This document shows positions 1-5,868 of a stretch of 5,868 nt of DNA, in pieces. How positions within the stretch are numbered: the first letter of the stretch is position 1; each line of letters begins with the position of its first letter. Below the pieces are notes generated by a model. That model saw only the letters and a list, made by a program, of their open reading frames with translations. It searched no databases and was not told where the DNA came from. The translations under genes were made by a program, and so were the position numbers. Where the stretch lies: the NCBI GenBank assembly GCA_035529175.1, contig DATKXG010000176.1, forward strand, positions 1-5,868, read 5' to 3'. The DNA comes from Sva-07 sp035529175. Lineage in GTDB: Bacteria > Actinomycetota > Acidimicrobiia > Acidimicrobiales > Ilumatobacteraceae.

Positions 1-1
1 C

Positions 2-193
2 GTCGTCGCCGCGGCGCTCGACGCACGCCAGATCCTCCCCGCCGAGAACCGGCGAGCCCTCTTCGAAGAGATCTCGATCGCCATGGGCCTCGACGAGGTC
101 GCCGTCCCGTTCGCCGAGGCCGTCCCGATCCCCGACGTCGCCCCCGCCATCGACCGCCTCGTCGCATGGAACGGCCGCGACCCTCGCCACTGA
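2..193 (+). CDS. C-terminal fragment of an unidentified protein
   Basis: An open frame runs from the left edge to a TGA at 191-193 and gives 63 residues; the start lies outside the window. It begins VVAAALDARQILP and ends RLVAWNGRDPRH. Codons end almost always in G or C, which fits a real gene in this genome. The fragment has no Cys, one Met and no long hydrophobic stretch, so it looks soluble and partly helical. I recognise no family motif and assign no function. It is followed 9 bases later by a strong hairpin (203-231), which fits the end of a transcription unit. That it is coding rests on codon use and the hairpin placement only. Confidence 0.6.
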   Translation, partial: VVAAALDARQILPAENRRALFEEISIAMGLDEVAVPFAEAVPIPDVAPAIDRLVAWNGRDPRH

Positions 194-202
194 CCCCGAC
201 AC

Positions 203-231
203 GACACGGCCGGCGGAACTAGTGCCGTGTC
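203..231 (+). terminator. Hairpin downstream of the first gene, possible terminator
   Basis: GACACGGC (203-210) and GCCGTGTC (224-231) are perfect 8-base inverted arms around a 13-base loop that contains ACTAGT. It begins 9 bases after the TGA of the upstream fragment. The bases that follow (AAGGAACGTTT) lack a clean T-run, so it is not a classical intrinsic terminator. Many actinobacterial terminators lack U-tracts, so an end-of-transcript role is still reasonable. A remnant of a mobile-element end is an alternative I cannot exclude. Confidence 0.45.
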
Positions 232-420
232 AAGGAACGTTTGCCCTGTTGTGGGGTGCCCGCGAACCGGCGATAGGTGACGGGCGCTCCGGCTGACGCC
301 TCCAGCGGTCGGTTCGGGGAATGCCATGAGCGGCGCAGTCGCCATCGAGGCTGGACATCGTCCGGCGGCGCGTTGGGAGGTCCGGACGCAACATGGTTAC
401 CGACTACGGCTCTCTATCGC
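232..420. other. Intergenic stretch without a convincing gene
   Basis: This gap holds only weak reading frames. One GTG frame starting at 277 would run 80 bases into the padR gene in another frame. A 32-codon frame from ATG 326 to TGA 422-424, preceded by GGGGA at 316-320, ends inside the padR -35 box. Neither has a recognisable product. Base composition is less strictly G/C at third positions than in the genes. It most likely serves as the upstream region of the padR promoter. Confidence 0.5.
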
Positions 421-444
421 TTGACATTCTATCGACAAGTGATA
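413..444 (+). promoter_or_regulatory. Candidate PadR operator over the padR promoter
   Basis: TCTATCG occurs twice in direct orientation, at 413-419 and 428-434, bracketing the -35 box. TATC (430-433) is mirrored by GATA (441-444), giving an imperfect inverted repeat TATCGAC-AA-GTGATA whose right arm touches the -10 box. PadR-family repressors commonly bind short AT-rich inverted repeats in their own promoter, and binding here would block RNA polymerase. The repeats are seen directly; the operator role is inferred from position and family habit. Confidence 0.45.
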
Positions 445-448
445 CAGT
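421..448 (+). promoter_or_regulatory. Promoter of the padR operon, probably leaderless
   Basis: TTGACA at 421-426 matches the -35 consensus perfectly. TACAGT at 443-448 fits the actinobacterial TANNNT -10 pattern with a 16-base spacer. Six bases separate the -10 from the GTG at 455, so transcription is expected to begin at or next to the start codon. No Shine-Dalgarno sequence precedes that GTG, which supports a leaderless message. Confidence 0.7.
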
Positions 449-454
449 TAGGTT

Positions 455-805
455 GTGACCGAGCCCGACCCGACCTCCTTCCTCCCGTTGCCACAAGCAC
501 AGTTCCATGTGCTAGTCGCCCTCACCGATGGTGAACGACACGGCTACGCCATCATGCAGGCCGTCGAGACGTCGTCGGGCGGGGTGGTGCGCATGGGGCC
601 GGCCACGCTGTATGGCACGTTGAAGCGGCTCGTCGATCAGCGCCTGACCGAAGAGCTCGCCCGTCGTCCGGCAGCCGACGACGACCAACGTCGCCGGTAC
701 TACCGCCTCACACGCCTCGGCGAGCGTGTTTGTGCCGCCGAGGCGGACCGCCTTTCCGGGTTGGTGAGGATCGCACGGACGAACCTTCGGCCAGGGTTGG
801 CCTGA
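455..805 (+). CDS. PadR-family transcriptional regulator
   Basis: A 116-residue protein made almost entirely of a PadR winged helix-turn-helix domain. HGY at residues 29-31 and MGPATLYGTLKRL at 47-59 match the family's usual HGYxI and G(P)xTLYxxLxRL signatures, where the second forms the recognition helix. RRRYYRLTRLGE at 79-90 is the beta-wing followed by the standard 'Y.LT..G' turn. The short C-terminal helix that follows (about 91-112) is the expected dimerisation element, and the length suits the small PadR subgroup. The protein should bind DNA as a homodimer and usually acts as a repressor released by a ligand or stress. The GTG start at 455 is chosen because a -10 box ends six bases upstream and no ribosome site exists. 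Repeats over the promoter suggest autoregulation. The next gene starts one base after its TGA, so the two are surely co-transcribed. The inducing signal is unknown. Confidence 0.9.
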   Translation: MTEPDPTSFLPLPQAQFHVLVALTDGERHGYAIMQAVETSSGGVVRMGPATLYGTLKRLVDQRLTEELARRPAADDDQRRRYYRLTRLGERVCAAEADRLSGLVRIARTNLRPGLA

Positions 806-806
806 G

Positions 807-1403
807 GTGGAGGATCGACAGCGGCTCTACCCGTCCCTGGTCCGCCTGTACCCGCGCGCCTTCCGCCGCGAGTACGGAGACGACCTCGTGCAGCACTTCG
901 CTGACCTGGCCGCCGACCGCGGCGCACGAGCGGCATGGACCCGCACCACCCTCGATCTCGCCATCACCATCCCCCGCTACCACCTGGAGCGAATCATGAC
1001 CGAACAGCACAGCGCCACCGCCCTCAACATCACCATCGGCGTCCTCGCCACCGCCGGGCTCGCCAGCCTGATGACCGACCTCTACCCCGGCGTGATCGGC
1101 ATAGTTCTCTTCGTCGGCGCCGTCGCGCTCGCCGTCACCCAGCGCAGCACTCTCGCCCGCGCTCTCCGGGTCCCGGACTCCAGGCTCCGACACCGTCGAC
1201 TGAGGATCGGCGCCATCCTCGCCGGGGTCTTCGTCACGTCCTACGTCGTCTACCTCGCGACGATCGGCGACTCGTGGACCACCACGTCGACCGTGCTCAC
1301 GATCATCGGAACCCTCGCCATGTTCGGCGCAATCGGGTTCCTCGTCGCCGGGCTCCTCACTCCGCGCACACCCGACCGGGACCAACTCGCCGAAACTGGT
1401 TGA
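807..1403 (+). CDS. PadR-linked four-helix membrane protein of unknown function
   Basis: A 198-residue protein with two parts. Residues 1-65 are soluble, with the motif LYPRAFRREYGDDL at 14-27 followed by an amphipathic helix (VQHFADLAADRG). A similar YPxxFRxEYG segment is, to my knowledge, common in actinobacterial proteins and ABC-type permeases encoded beside PadR genes. Residues 72-90, 92-110, 134-153 and 162-184 are four hydrophobic segments that should cross the membrane. The loop at 112-133 is rich in Arg and probably cytoplasmic. I see no catalytic motif, no ATP-binding site and no signal peptide. The GTG start at 807 lies one base after the padR stop, with only a weak AGGG ten bases upstream, so it probably depends on translational coupling. 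It is the likely target of control by PadR. A role in envelope stress or as a partner of a transporter is possible but unsupported. That it is a real membrane protein is fairly sure; its role is not. Confidence 0.8.
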   Translation: MEDRQRLYPSLVRLYPRAFRREYGDDLVQHFADLAADRGARAAWTRTTLDLAITIPRYHLERIMTEQHSATALNITIGVLATAGLASLMTDLYPGVIGIVLFVGAVALAVTQRSTLARALRVPDSRLRHRRLRIGAILAGVFVTSYVVYLATIGDSWTTTSTVLTIIGTLAMFGAIGFLVAGLLTPRTPDRDQLAETG

Positions 1404-1422
1404 CCTGAGGACGCGCCCGAAC

Positions 1423-1434
1423 CGCCGATCGGCG
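1423..1434. repeat. 12-base perfect palindrome after the padR operon
   Basis: CGCCGATCGGCG is a perfect palindrome 20 bases after the membrane-protein stop. Its core CCGATCGG occurs again at 1483-1490, upstream of the cyclase gene. The core also appears inside the minus-strand kinase gene near 4737, so it may be only a common GC-rich word. It could be part of a terminator structure with the next hairpin or a regulator site; nothing decides between these. Confidence 0.35.
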
Positions 1435-1438
1435 CTCC

Positions 1439-1455
1439 GTCGTCTTCGCGACGAC
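1439..1455 (+). terminator. Hairpin between the padR operon and the cyclase gene
   Basis: GTCGTC (1439-1444) and GACGAC (1450-1455) form a six-pair stem around the loop TTCGC. It lies 36 bases beyond the membrane-protein stop and just after a perfect palindrome (1423-1434). There is no T-run after it, so termination is a possibility rather than a firm call. Its position between two transcription units, the second with its own -10 box, supports the reading. Confidence 0.35.
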
Positions 1456-1542
1456 CGCGCCAGAACACGCGTCCCATAGGTGCCGATCGGGGACGGTGTC
1501 ATGGCGCGGATGCCTGGGTCCGGACCGTGGGTGTGGTGGGCC

Positions 1543-1548
1543 TATGGT
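1543..1548 (+). promoter_or_regulatory. -10 box of a leaderless promoter for the cyclase-ATPase
   Basis: TATGGT fits TANNNT and is followed by exactly six bases before the GTG at 1555. This is the same geometry as the padR promoter (TACAGT, six bases, GTG). No good -35 box is visible about 16-18 bases upstream, which is common for actinobacterial promoters. No Shine-Dalgarno sequence precedes the GTG. Confidence 0.5.
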
Positions 1549-1554
1549 GTCGTT

Positions 1555-4212
1555 GTGGGGCTGCCGAGTGGGACGGTGACGTTGTTGATCACCGACATCG
1601 AGGACTCGACTCGGCGGTGGTTGGAGGATCGGTCGGGGATGGAGGCTGCGCTGGCCCGCCACGATCGATTGTTGTACGAGGTTGTCGAGGCGCATCGTGG
1701 TTCGGTGTTCAAGCACACTGGTGACGGGATTTGTGCGGCGTTCGAGGCGGCCGGTGATGCGGTGGCGGCGGCGGTTGTTGCGCAGTCGCAGTTGGAGCTT
1801 CCTGTTCGGATGGGGCTGCACACCGGGGAGTTGACTCCGAGTGGTGGGGATTATCACGGCACGGTCGTGAATGAGGCTGCCCGGGTGGCCGATGCCGGTC
1901 ACGGTGGTCAGATCGTGGCGTCGGCAGCGACGGCGTCGCTGGTGGACGGTGTGTCGTTGACCGATTTGGGGTCGCATCAGTTGAAGGGGTTGAACAGGCT
2001 GACGAGGTTGTGGCAGGTCGGTGCAGGGTCGTTTCCGCCGTTGCGGGCCACGGCGGCTCTGGCCGGAAATCTGGTGGCCGACCTCCCGCGTCTGTTGGGT
2101 CGCGAGCTGACGGTCGCCGGGGTGGTGGTCCAGCTCGAACGGGTGCGGCTGGTGAGTTTGGTGGGTGTGGGCGGGGTGGGTAAGACGTCGCTGGCTCAGG
2201 TGGTGGGTGGCGAGGTTCGTGATCGCTATCCGGACGGGGTCTGGTTCGTCGAGCTCGCGGCGGTCGGTGATCGCGACACTCTCCTGGCGTCGGTGGCGGG
2301 GGCATTTCGCCACGTGTTGAGCGCGGGGATGTCGGCGCAGGAGAGTCTGGTCCGTTTGTTGGAGCGCAAGCGGTTGTTGTTGATTCTCGACAACTGTGAG
2401 CATCTGCTGGATCCGGCGGCCGAATTCGTCGAACTCATCCTCGAGCGAAGCGATGGTGTTGATGTGCTCGTGACCAGCCGGGAGGGGCTCGGCCTTCCCG
2501 GCGAGCATCAGATGAGCGTCGCGTCGTTGCCGTGCGCCGACCTCGATCAACCGGGGGTTCAACTGTTCCTTGAGCGAGCTCGCCAGGTTCGACCCGATTT
2601 CGTGGTCGACGCCGAGACCGGTGCAGACGTGGTGGAGATCTGCCGCCGTCTCGACGGGATCCCACTCGCGATCGAGTTGGCCGCAACGCGAACCAGGTCG
2701 CTGACACCGGGCGAGATCCGCTCCCGGCTCGATGACCGCTTCCGCCTGCTCGCGACCGGTCGGCGACGAGTCGTGGAGCGGCATCAGACCCTGTTGCAGA
2801 CCGTCCGGTGGTCCTACGACCTGCTCTCCGACGAGGAGCGCACGTTGTTCACTCGTCTCGGTGTGTTCGCGGGCGGCGTCACGTTGCGCTCGGTCGAGGC
2901 GGTCTGTGCCGCTGATCCGCTCGATCCCGCCGACGTCATCGACCTGGTGGACGGGCTCGTGGCGAAGTCGCTGCTGGTCGCCGAGACGATCAGCGGCGTG
3001 ACCCGCTACCGGATGCTGGAGACGATCCGACAGTTCGCCGAGGAACGCCTCAACGAGTCCCCGGAGGCGACCACGATCCGAGACACGGTCGTCAGCTACT
3101 ACGTAGCACGATCCCGCGAGTTCATCGACGACTTGCACGAAGACGTCGACGGAGCCGGGTTGCGATGGCTGGATCTGGAGTTCGACAACCTCCGAGCGAC
3201 CCACGAATACGGGATCGAAACGCTCTCTACCGAGATCTTCGACGCGGTGTCGGCCGGCATACCGCTGGTTGCCTGGTGGCGCCTCCGCTACGAGGCACTC
3301 GGCTGGGCCACACAGGCCATCGAAACGCTCGAACACGCAGACATCGAGCCGTTCCCGATCCTGCTGGCCGCAGCCGTCTACGAGCCCATGTTCGCCGGGG
3401 ATCTCGACCGCGCGGCCCACTTCGCCACCCGCGCCCTCGCACCAGCGCCAGGCGGAGCCATACCAATCCAGGTTTATTCGGCGGCGATGAGCACCGCCTT
3501 CGTGCGAGGCGACGCCGCCACCGTGATCGACCTGCACGACAAACTCCAGTCCGCGCCACCGGAACCTGCTTGCTTCGCTCACGCAGCGCCGTGGGTCGCC
3601 GCGTCCGCCTACCTCCTCCTCGACGATGTCGAAGGGGCCCGACTCGCGCTCGATCACGCCGCACAGATGTTCGACAGCCCGCTCGCGAGAACGAACAACA
3701 TGTGGGGCTACGGCCGTCTCGAAGAAGACCCGGACCGTTCGCTCCTGCTCCTTCAACGGGCTCGCGACCTGGCCGAACAGGAGGGCAGCCGGTTCGTCAC
3801 CATGGCTGTCGAGCGCGACATCGGCGCCCTCCTCGTACGCACCGACAATCCAAGGGGCAGCGTCGAAGTCCTCACACCACTGCTCGAACGGTGGTACGCG
3901 GCCGGCGATACCTTCAACTGGGCGAGCGTGGTCTGCACGCTCGCCCAGCCACTGGCCGACCTCCGGCACCATGAGCTGGCAGCGTCGCTCATCGGCTGGG
4001 CAGAACAGCGTCAAGGATTCGGGTTGTCCGTCACCACGATCACAGCAGCGGACCTCATCGCAGTTGCAGACCGTGTCTGTGCCGAACTCGGCGAAACGAG
4101 GTTCAACGAGCTGACCAGAAACGGAGCGACCCTGAGCGATGAAGCCCTCATGACCAGAATCCGGCCCACCCTCGCAAACGTCCTCGGACGGGCTCCAACA
4201 GCCAACCCATGA
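1555..4212 (+). CDS. Adenylate/guanylate cyclase fused to STAND (NB-ARC) ATPase with helical repeats
   Basis: An 885-residue cytoplasmic signalling protein. Residues 5-155 are a class III nucleotide cyclase domain with all key residues visible: metal-binding D14 (TDIEDST) and D57 (KHTGDG), purine-selecting K53 and D99, and transition-state N106 and R110 (VNEAAR). The Lys/Asp pair predicts ATP as substrate and cAMP as product. Residues about 180-400 are an NB-ARC-like ATPase: Walker A GVGGVGKT at 204-211, Walker B LLLILDNCEHL at 274-284, VLVTSRE at 304-310 and GIPLAIELAA at 368-377. A winged-helix segment follows (about 404-450), then MLETIRQFAEERL at 487-499 and a long helical, TPR-like region to the end. 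Some relatives end in a LuxR-type DNA-binding domain; none is present here. The frame stays open upstream to GTG 1480 (910 residues), but GTG 1555 is preferred: it gives the family N-terminus 'LPSGTVTxLxTDIE' and sits six bases from a -10 box. Codon use changes markedly near 2400. The activating partner is unknown. The domain calls are firm; cyclase activity is predicted. Confidence 0.92.
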   Translation: MGLPSGTVTLLITDIEDSTRRWLEDRSGMEAALARHDRLLYEVVEAHRGSVFKHTGDGICAAFEAAGDAVAAAVVAQSQLELPVRMGLHTGELTPSGGDYHGTVVNEAARVADAGHGGQIVASAATASLVDGVSLTDLGSHQLKGLNRLTRLWQVGAGSFPPLRATAALAGNLVADLPRLLGRELTVAGVVVQLERVRLVSLVGVGGVGKTSLAQVVGGEVRDRYPDGVWFVELAAVGDRDTLLASVAGAFRHVLSAGMSAQESLVRLLERKRLLLILDNCEHLLDPAAEFVELILERSDGVDVLVTSREGLGLPGEHQMSVASLPCADLDQPGVQLFLERARQVRPDFVVDAETGADVVEICRRLDGIPLAIELAATRTRSLTPGEIRSRLDDRFRLLATGRRRVVERHQTLLQTVRWSYDLLSDEERTLFTRLGVFAGGVTLRSVEAVCAADPLDPADVIDLVDGLVAKSLLVAETISGVTRYRMLETIRQFAEERLNESPEATTIRDTVVSYYVARSREFIDDLHEDVDGAGLRWLDLEFDNLRATHEYGIETLSTEIFDAVSAGIPLVAWWRLRYEALGWATQAIETLEHADIEPFPILLAAAVYEPMFAGDLDRAAHFATRALAPAPGGAIPIQVYSAAMSTAFVRGDAATVIDLHDKLQSAPPEPACFAHAAPWVAASAYLLLDDVEGARLALDHAAQMFDSPLARTNNMWGYGRLEEDPDRSLLLLQRARDLAEQEGSRFVTMAVERDIGALLVRTDNPRGSVEVLTPLLERWYAAGDTFNWASVVCTLAQPLADLRHHELAASLIGWAEQRQGFGLSVTTITAADLIAVADRVCAELGETRFNELTRNGATLSDEALMTRIRPTLANVLGRAPTANP

Positions 4213-4336
4213 CCGGTGAAGTGTGCGGGGCCGAGCCCACCAGATGGCACCGCATACTGCCCATCAACCGCACGCAGTGGCTTGTCCCGAAGTCGCGCGT
4301 CTCAAACGCGGCGAACGATGCCTGCCCGGCGCTGAC
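4213..4336. other. Convergent intergenic gap with small hairpins
   Basis: This gap separates the ends of the cyclase-ATPase (+) and the kinase (-). It contains two short hairpins: GGGC-CGA-GCCC at 4228-4238 and CGCGT-CTCAA-ACGCG at 4296-4310. Neither is followed by a T-run on either strand. They may serve as weak bidirectional terminators, but the stems are only 4-5 pairs and such structures arise often in GC-rich DNA. I see no gene here. Confidence 0.35.
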
Positions 4337-5848
4337 CTAGTCGTCCGTTGGGACGCAGAGTTCGATGACGGTGCCGTGCTGGCGGTTGTAGCCGTCGCCG
4401 AGGCCGGCAGCGACGAGATCGTCGCTCGTGGCCGGACGGATGTCGATGGTGCCGTTGAGTTCGGTGGTGACCAGCGTGCGCACGATCGAGAGCCCGAGAC
4501 CCTTCGCCTGGTCGATGTCGAACGCCGGGTCGACGCCTCGACCGTTGTCGACCACCCGGATCGTGAGTTTACGATCGACCTGCGACAGGCCGACCTGAAC
4601 GTCGCCGCCGCCGCTGCCCTCGGGAAACCCGTGGTCGACGGCGTTCTGCAGCAGTTCGGTGAGCACGACCGACAGCGGCGTCGCCGTGTTCGCCGGGATC
4701 CGCCCGCCGTCGCCGCTCACCGTGAACCGCACCGGCCGATCGGGCGATTGGAGGCCCTCCTCGGCCAAACGCAGCAACGGCCGGACGATCTCGATGAACG
4801 CGACGTCCTCACCCGGCTCGCGCGACAGCGATTCGTGCACGAGCGCGATCGTGCGGATCCGCCGAACGGACTCCTCCACAGCCGCCTTCGCCTCGGGGTT
4901 CGTCAGACGGCGCGACTGCAGACGCAGCAGCGACGAGATCGTCTGCAGGTTGTTCTTCACCCGGTGGTGGATCTCGCGGATCGTGGCGTCCTTGCTCAGC
5001 AGCAACCGGTCGCGCTTGCGAAGCTCGGTGACATCGCGCACCAACAACAAGCCGCCGGCAATCTCACGGCCCGCTCCCAGCGAGGTCACGATCGGGACGC
5101 AGCGGCACAGCAACGTGACGTCGGCGCCTTGCTCGAACTCCTCGACGACGGGCTCGAACCGTTCGAAGGCCTGACGGACGGGGCCGTCGTGGAAGCCGAG
5201 TTCCGCGAGGCGCATCCCGACCGGGTTCGCCTGGATCCCCACCCGGTGCAGCGCAGAGTTGGCGTTCGGCGAGACGTAGGTGACCGTTCCGCTCGAGTCG
5301 AGGGTGAGCACGCCGTCACCGACGCGCGGTGCAGCACTCGAGTCGGCGACCCGCCCGGCGAACGGGAACGATCCCGCCTCGATCATCTGGACGAACTCTT
5401 CGAAGATGTAGGAGTAGTTCCGTTCGAGTTCGCCGAGCGGACGGCCGGCCCGGACCTTCCACTCCTTCGACAGCACGGCGACGATCCGGTCGCCGTGACG
5501 CACCGGGATCGCGAGCATGCGGGCATGGTTGATCTCGTCGCCGCCACCGTCGACCTCGATTGCGCCCTCGACGCGCTGGCCGCTCTCGAAAGCCCGCTCG
5601 ATCAGTTCGGCCTCGCCGCCGTCGGCCCAGGTCCCGATGTAGTCGGTGACGTACATCGTCTGGTTGGTCGCCGGTCGGACCTGGTCGACGATCAGCCACT
5701 TGCCGGCGTCGGATCGCACGTACAGCAGCAGGTCGGCGAAGCACAGGTCGGCAAGGAACGCCCACTCGGCAGCGAGCCGGTGCAGGTGATCGATGTCGTC
5801 ACGTTCGAGCGCTGAATGCTCGCGGGCCAGTTCGGCGAGAGAGGTCAT
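4337..5848 (-). CDS. pdtaS: Soluble sensor histidine kinase, PdtaS orthologue (GAF-PAS-HisKA_2-HATPase)
   Basis: A 503-residue cytoplasmic kinase with no membrane segment. Residues about 10-160 form an N-terminal GAF domain and about 174-275 a PAS domain (GDGVLTLDSSGTVTYVSPNA). HisKA_2 follows, with SKDATIREIHHRVKNNLQT at 285-303. The phosphoacceptor is H294 or H295; alignment to HWE-type kinases favours the one next to Arg. The C-terminal ATPase has an N box TELLQNAVDHGF (397-408, N402), G1 DNGRGV (434-439) and G2 KGLGLSIV (449-456). From memory, M. tuberculosis PdtaS has the same length (501), order and near-identical HisKA_2 segment, and aligns without gaps at the N-terminus. That alignment favours ATG 5848 over the adjacent GTG 5851. 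PdtaS phosphorylates PdtaR, an ANTAR-type antiterminator that binds RNA; that partner is not in the window. Oddities: residues 53 and 57 are Ile and Val instead of the mycobacterial cysteines, and the ATPase carries an extra loop at about 474-490. The orthologue call is strong; the signal sensed is unknown. Confidence 0.93.
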   Translation of the reverse strand: MTSLAELAREHSALERDDIDHLHRLAAEWAFLADLCFADLLLYVRSDAGKWLIVDQVRPATNQTMYVTDYIGTWADGGEAELIERAFESGQRVEGAIEVDGGGDEINHARMLAIPVRHGDRIVAVLSKEWKVRAGRPLGELERNYSYIFEEFVQMIEAGSFPFAGRVADSSAAPRVGDGVLTLDSSGTVTYVSPNANSALHRVGIQANPVGMRLAELGFHDGPVRQAFERFEPVVEEFEQGADVTLLCRCVPIVTSLGAGREIAGGLLLVRDVTELRKRDRLLLSKDATIREIHHRVKNNLQTISSLLRLQSRRLTNPEAKAAVEESVRRIRTIALVHESLSREPGEDVAFIEIVRPLLRLAEEGLQSPDRPVRFTVSGDGGRIPANTATPLSVVLTELLQNAVDHGFPEGSGGGDVQVGLSQVDRKLTIRVVDNGRGVDPAFDIDQAKGLGLSIVRTLVTTELNGTIDIRPATSDDLVAAGLGDGYNRQHGTVIELCVPTDD

Positions 5849-5868
5849 CACCGTTGATTCTGCCCGAA
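5849..5868 (-). promoter_or_regulatory. Truncated upstream region of pdtaS
   Basis: Only 20 bases upstream of ATG 5848 are present. Read on the minus strand they include CAGAAT (5862-5857), a 4-of-6 match to TATAAT placed close to the start codon, and no Shine-Dalgarno sequence. This would allow a leaderless or very short leader, but any -35 box lies outside the window and the match is weak. Confidence 0.2.

Noticed and set aside
326..424. A 32-codon ATG frame with GGGGA upstream, a possible small peptide or leader.
   Set aside because: It ends inside the padR -35 box, has no hydrophobic or repeat character, and no evidence of conservation is available.
277..534. An 85-codon GTG frame upstream of and overlapping padR.
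   Set aside because: It overlaps the padR start by 80 bases in another frame, runs through the padR promoter, and its product looks random.
708..1502. A 264-codon minus-strand frame opposite the padR operon.
   Set aside because: It is an Asp/Gly/Glu-rich shadow translation opposite two genes with good family evidence.
1480..1554. A 25-residue N-terminal extension of the cyclase-ATPase from GTG 1480 or ATG 1501.
   Set aside because: The extension contains an odd Trp-rich stretch (WVWWAYG) that also encodes the -10 box. Family members begin at the 'LPSGTVT' segment, so translation more likely starts at 1555.
1357..4014. An 885-codon open frame on the minus strand opposite the cyclase-ATPase.
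   Set aside because: It is a mirror of the strong third-position G/C bias of the real gene. The product is Arg/His/Gln-rich low-complexity sequence with no domain, while the + strand encodes clear Walker and cyclase motifs.
4223..5815. A 530-codon open frame on the plus strand opposite pdtaS.
   Set aside because: It is the antisense shadow of a kinase gene with unmistakable HisKA_2 and ATPase motifs. Its translation has no recognisable domain.

Overview
The window is GC-rich DNA, dense in genes with few gaps and G/C-ending codons. It carries an orthologue of the actinobacterial kinase PdtaS, and its best promoters sit directly against GTG start codons, as in leaderless transcripts. Together these point to the Actinomycetota. 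A deep-branching group such as Acidimicrobiia is plausible, but that is inference. There are no tRNA or rRNA genes, CRISPR arrays, or complete mobile elements.

Layout, left to right on the + strand. (1) Bases 2-193 are the last 63 codons of an unidentified gene, followed by a hairpin at 203-231 that may end its transcript. (2) Bases 232-420 have no convincing gene. They lead to a good promoter (TTGACA 421-426, TACAGT 443-448) overlapped by repeated TATCG/GATA elements. (3) Bases 455-1403 are a two-gene operon: a short PadR-family repressor, then one base later a four-helix membrane protein with an N-terminal YPRAFRREYGDDL motif. (4) Bases 1404-1554 hold a palindrome, a hairpin and a second apparently leaderless promoter. 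(5) Bases 1555-4212 encode an 885-residue signalling ATPase: class III nucleotide cyclase, STAND/NB-ARC ATPase and helical repeats, without the C-terminal LuxR domain that some relatives carry. (6) Bases 4213-4336 are a short convergent gap. (7) Bases 4337-5848 on the minus strand encode a soluble GAF-PAS-HisKA_2-HATPase histidine kinase, the PdtaS orthologue, whose promoter lies mostly beyond the window.

The theme is signal transduction and regulation. The PadR protein probably represses its own operon and so controls the membrane protein, whose job is unknown. The cyclase-ATPase should couple ATP-driven conformational change, and perhaps partner binding, to cyclic nucleotide production. PdtaS is expected to signal to an ANTAR-type response regulator encoded elsewhere. 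Nothing ties the three units into one pathway.

The points most worth a second look are the matched leaderless promoter geometry, the sharp change in codon use inside the cyclase-ATPase gene, and the absence in this PdtaS of the two GAF cysteines linked to metal/NO sensing in Mycobacterium tuberculosis. I see no clear undescribed multi-gene system. The PadR/membrane-protein pair is the least explained unit.
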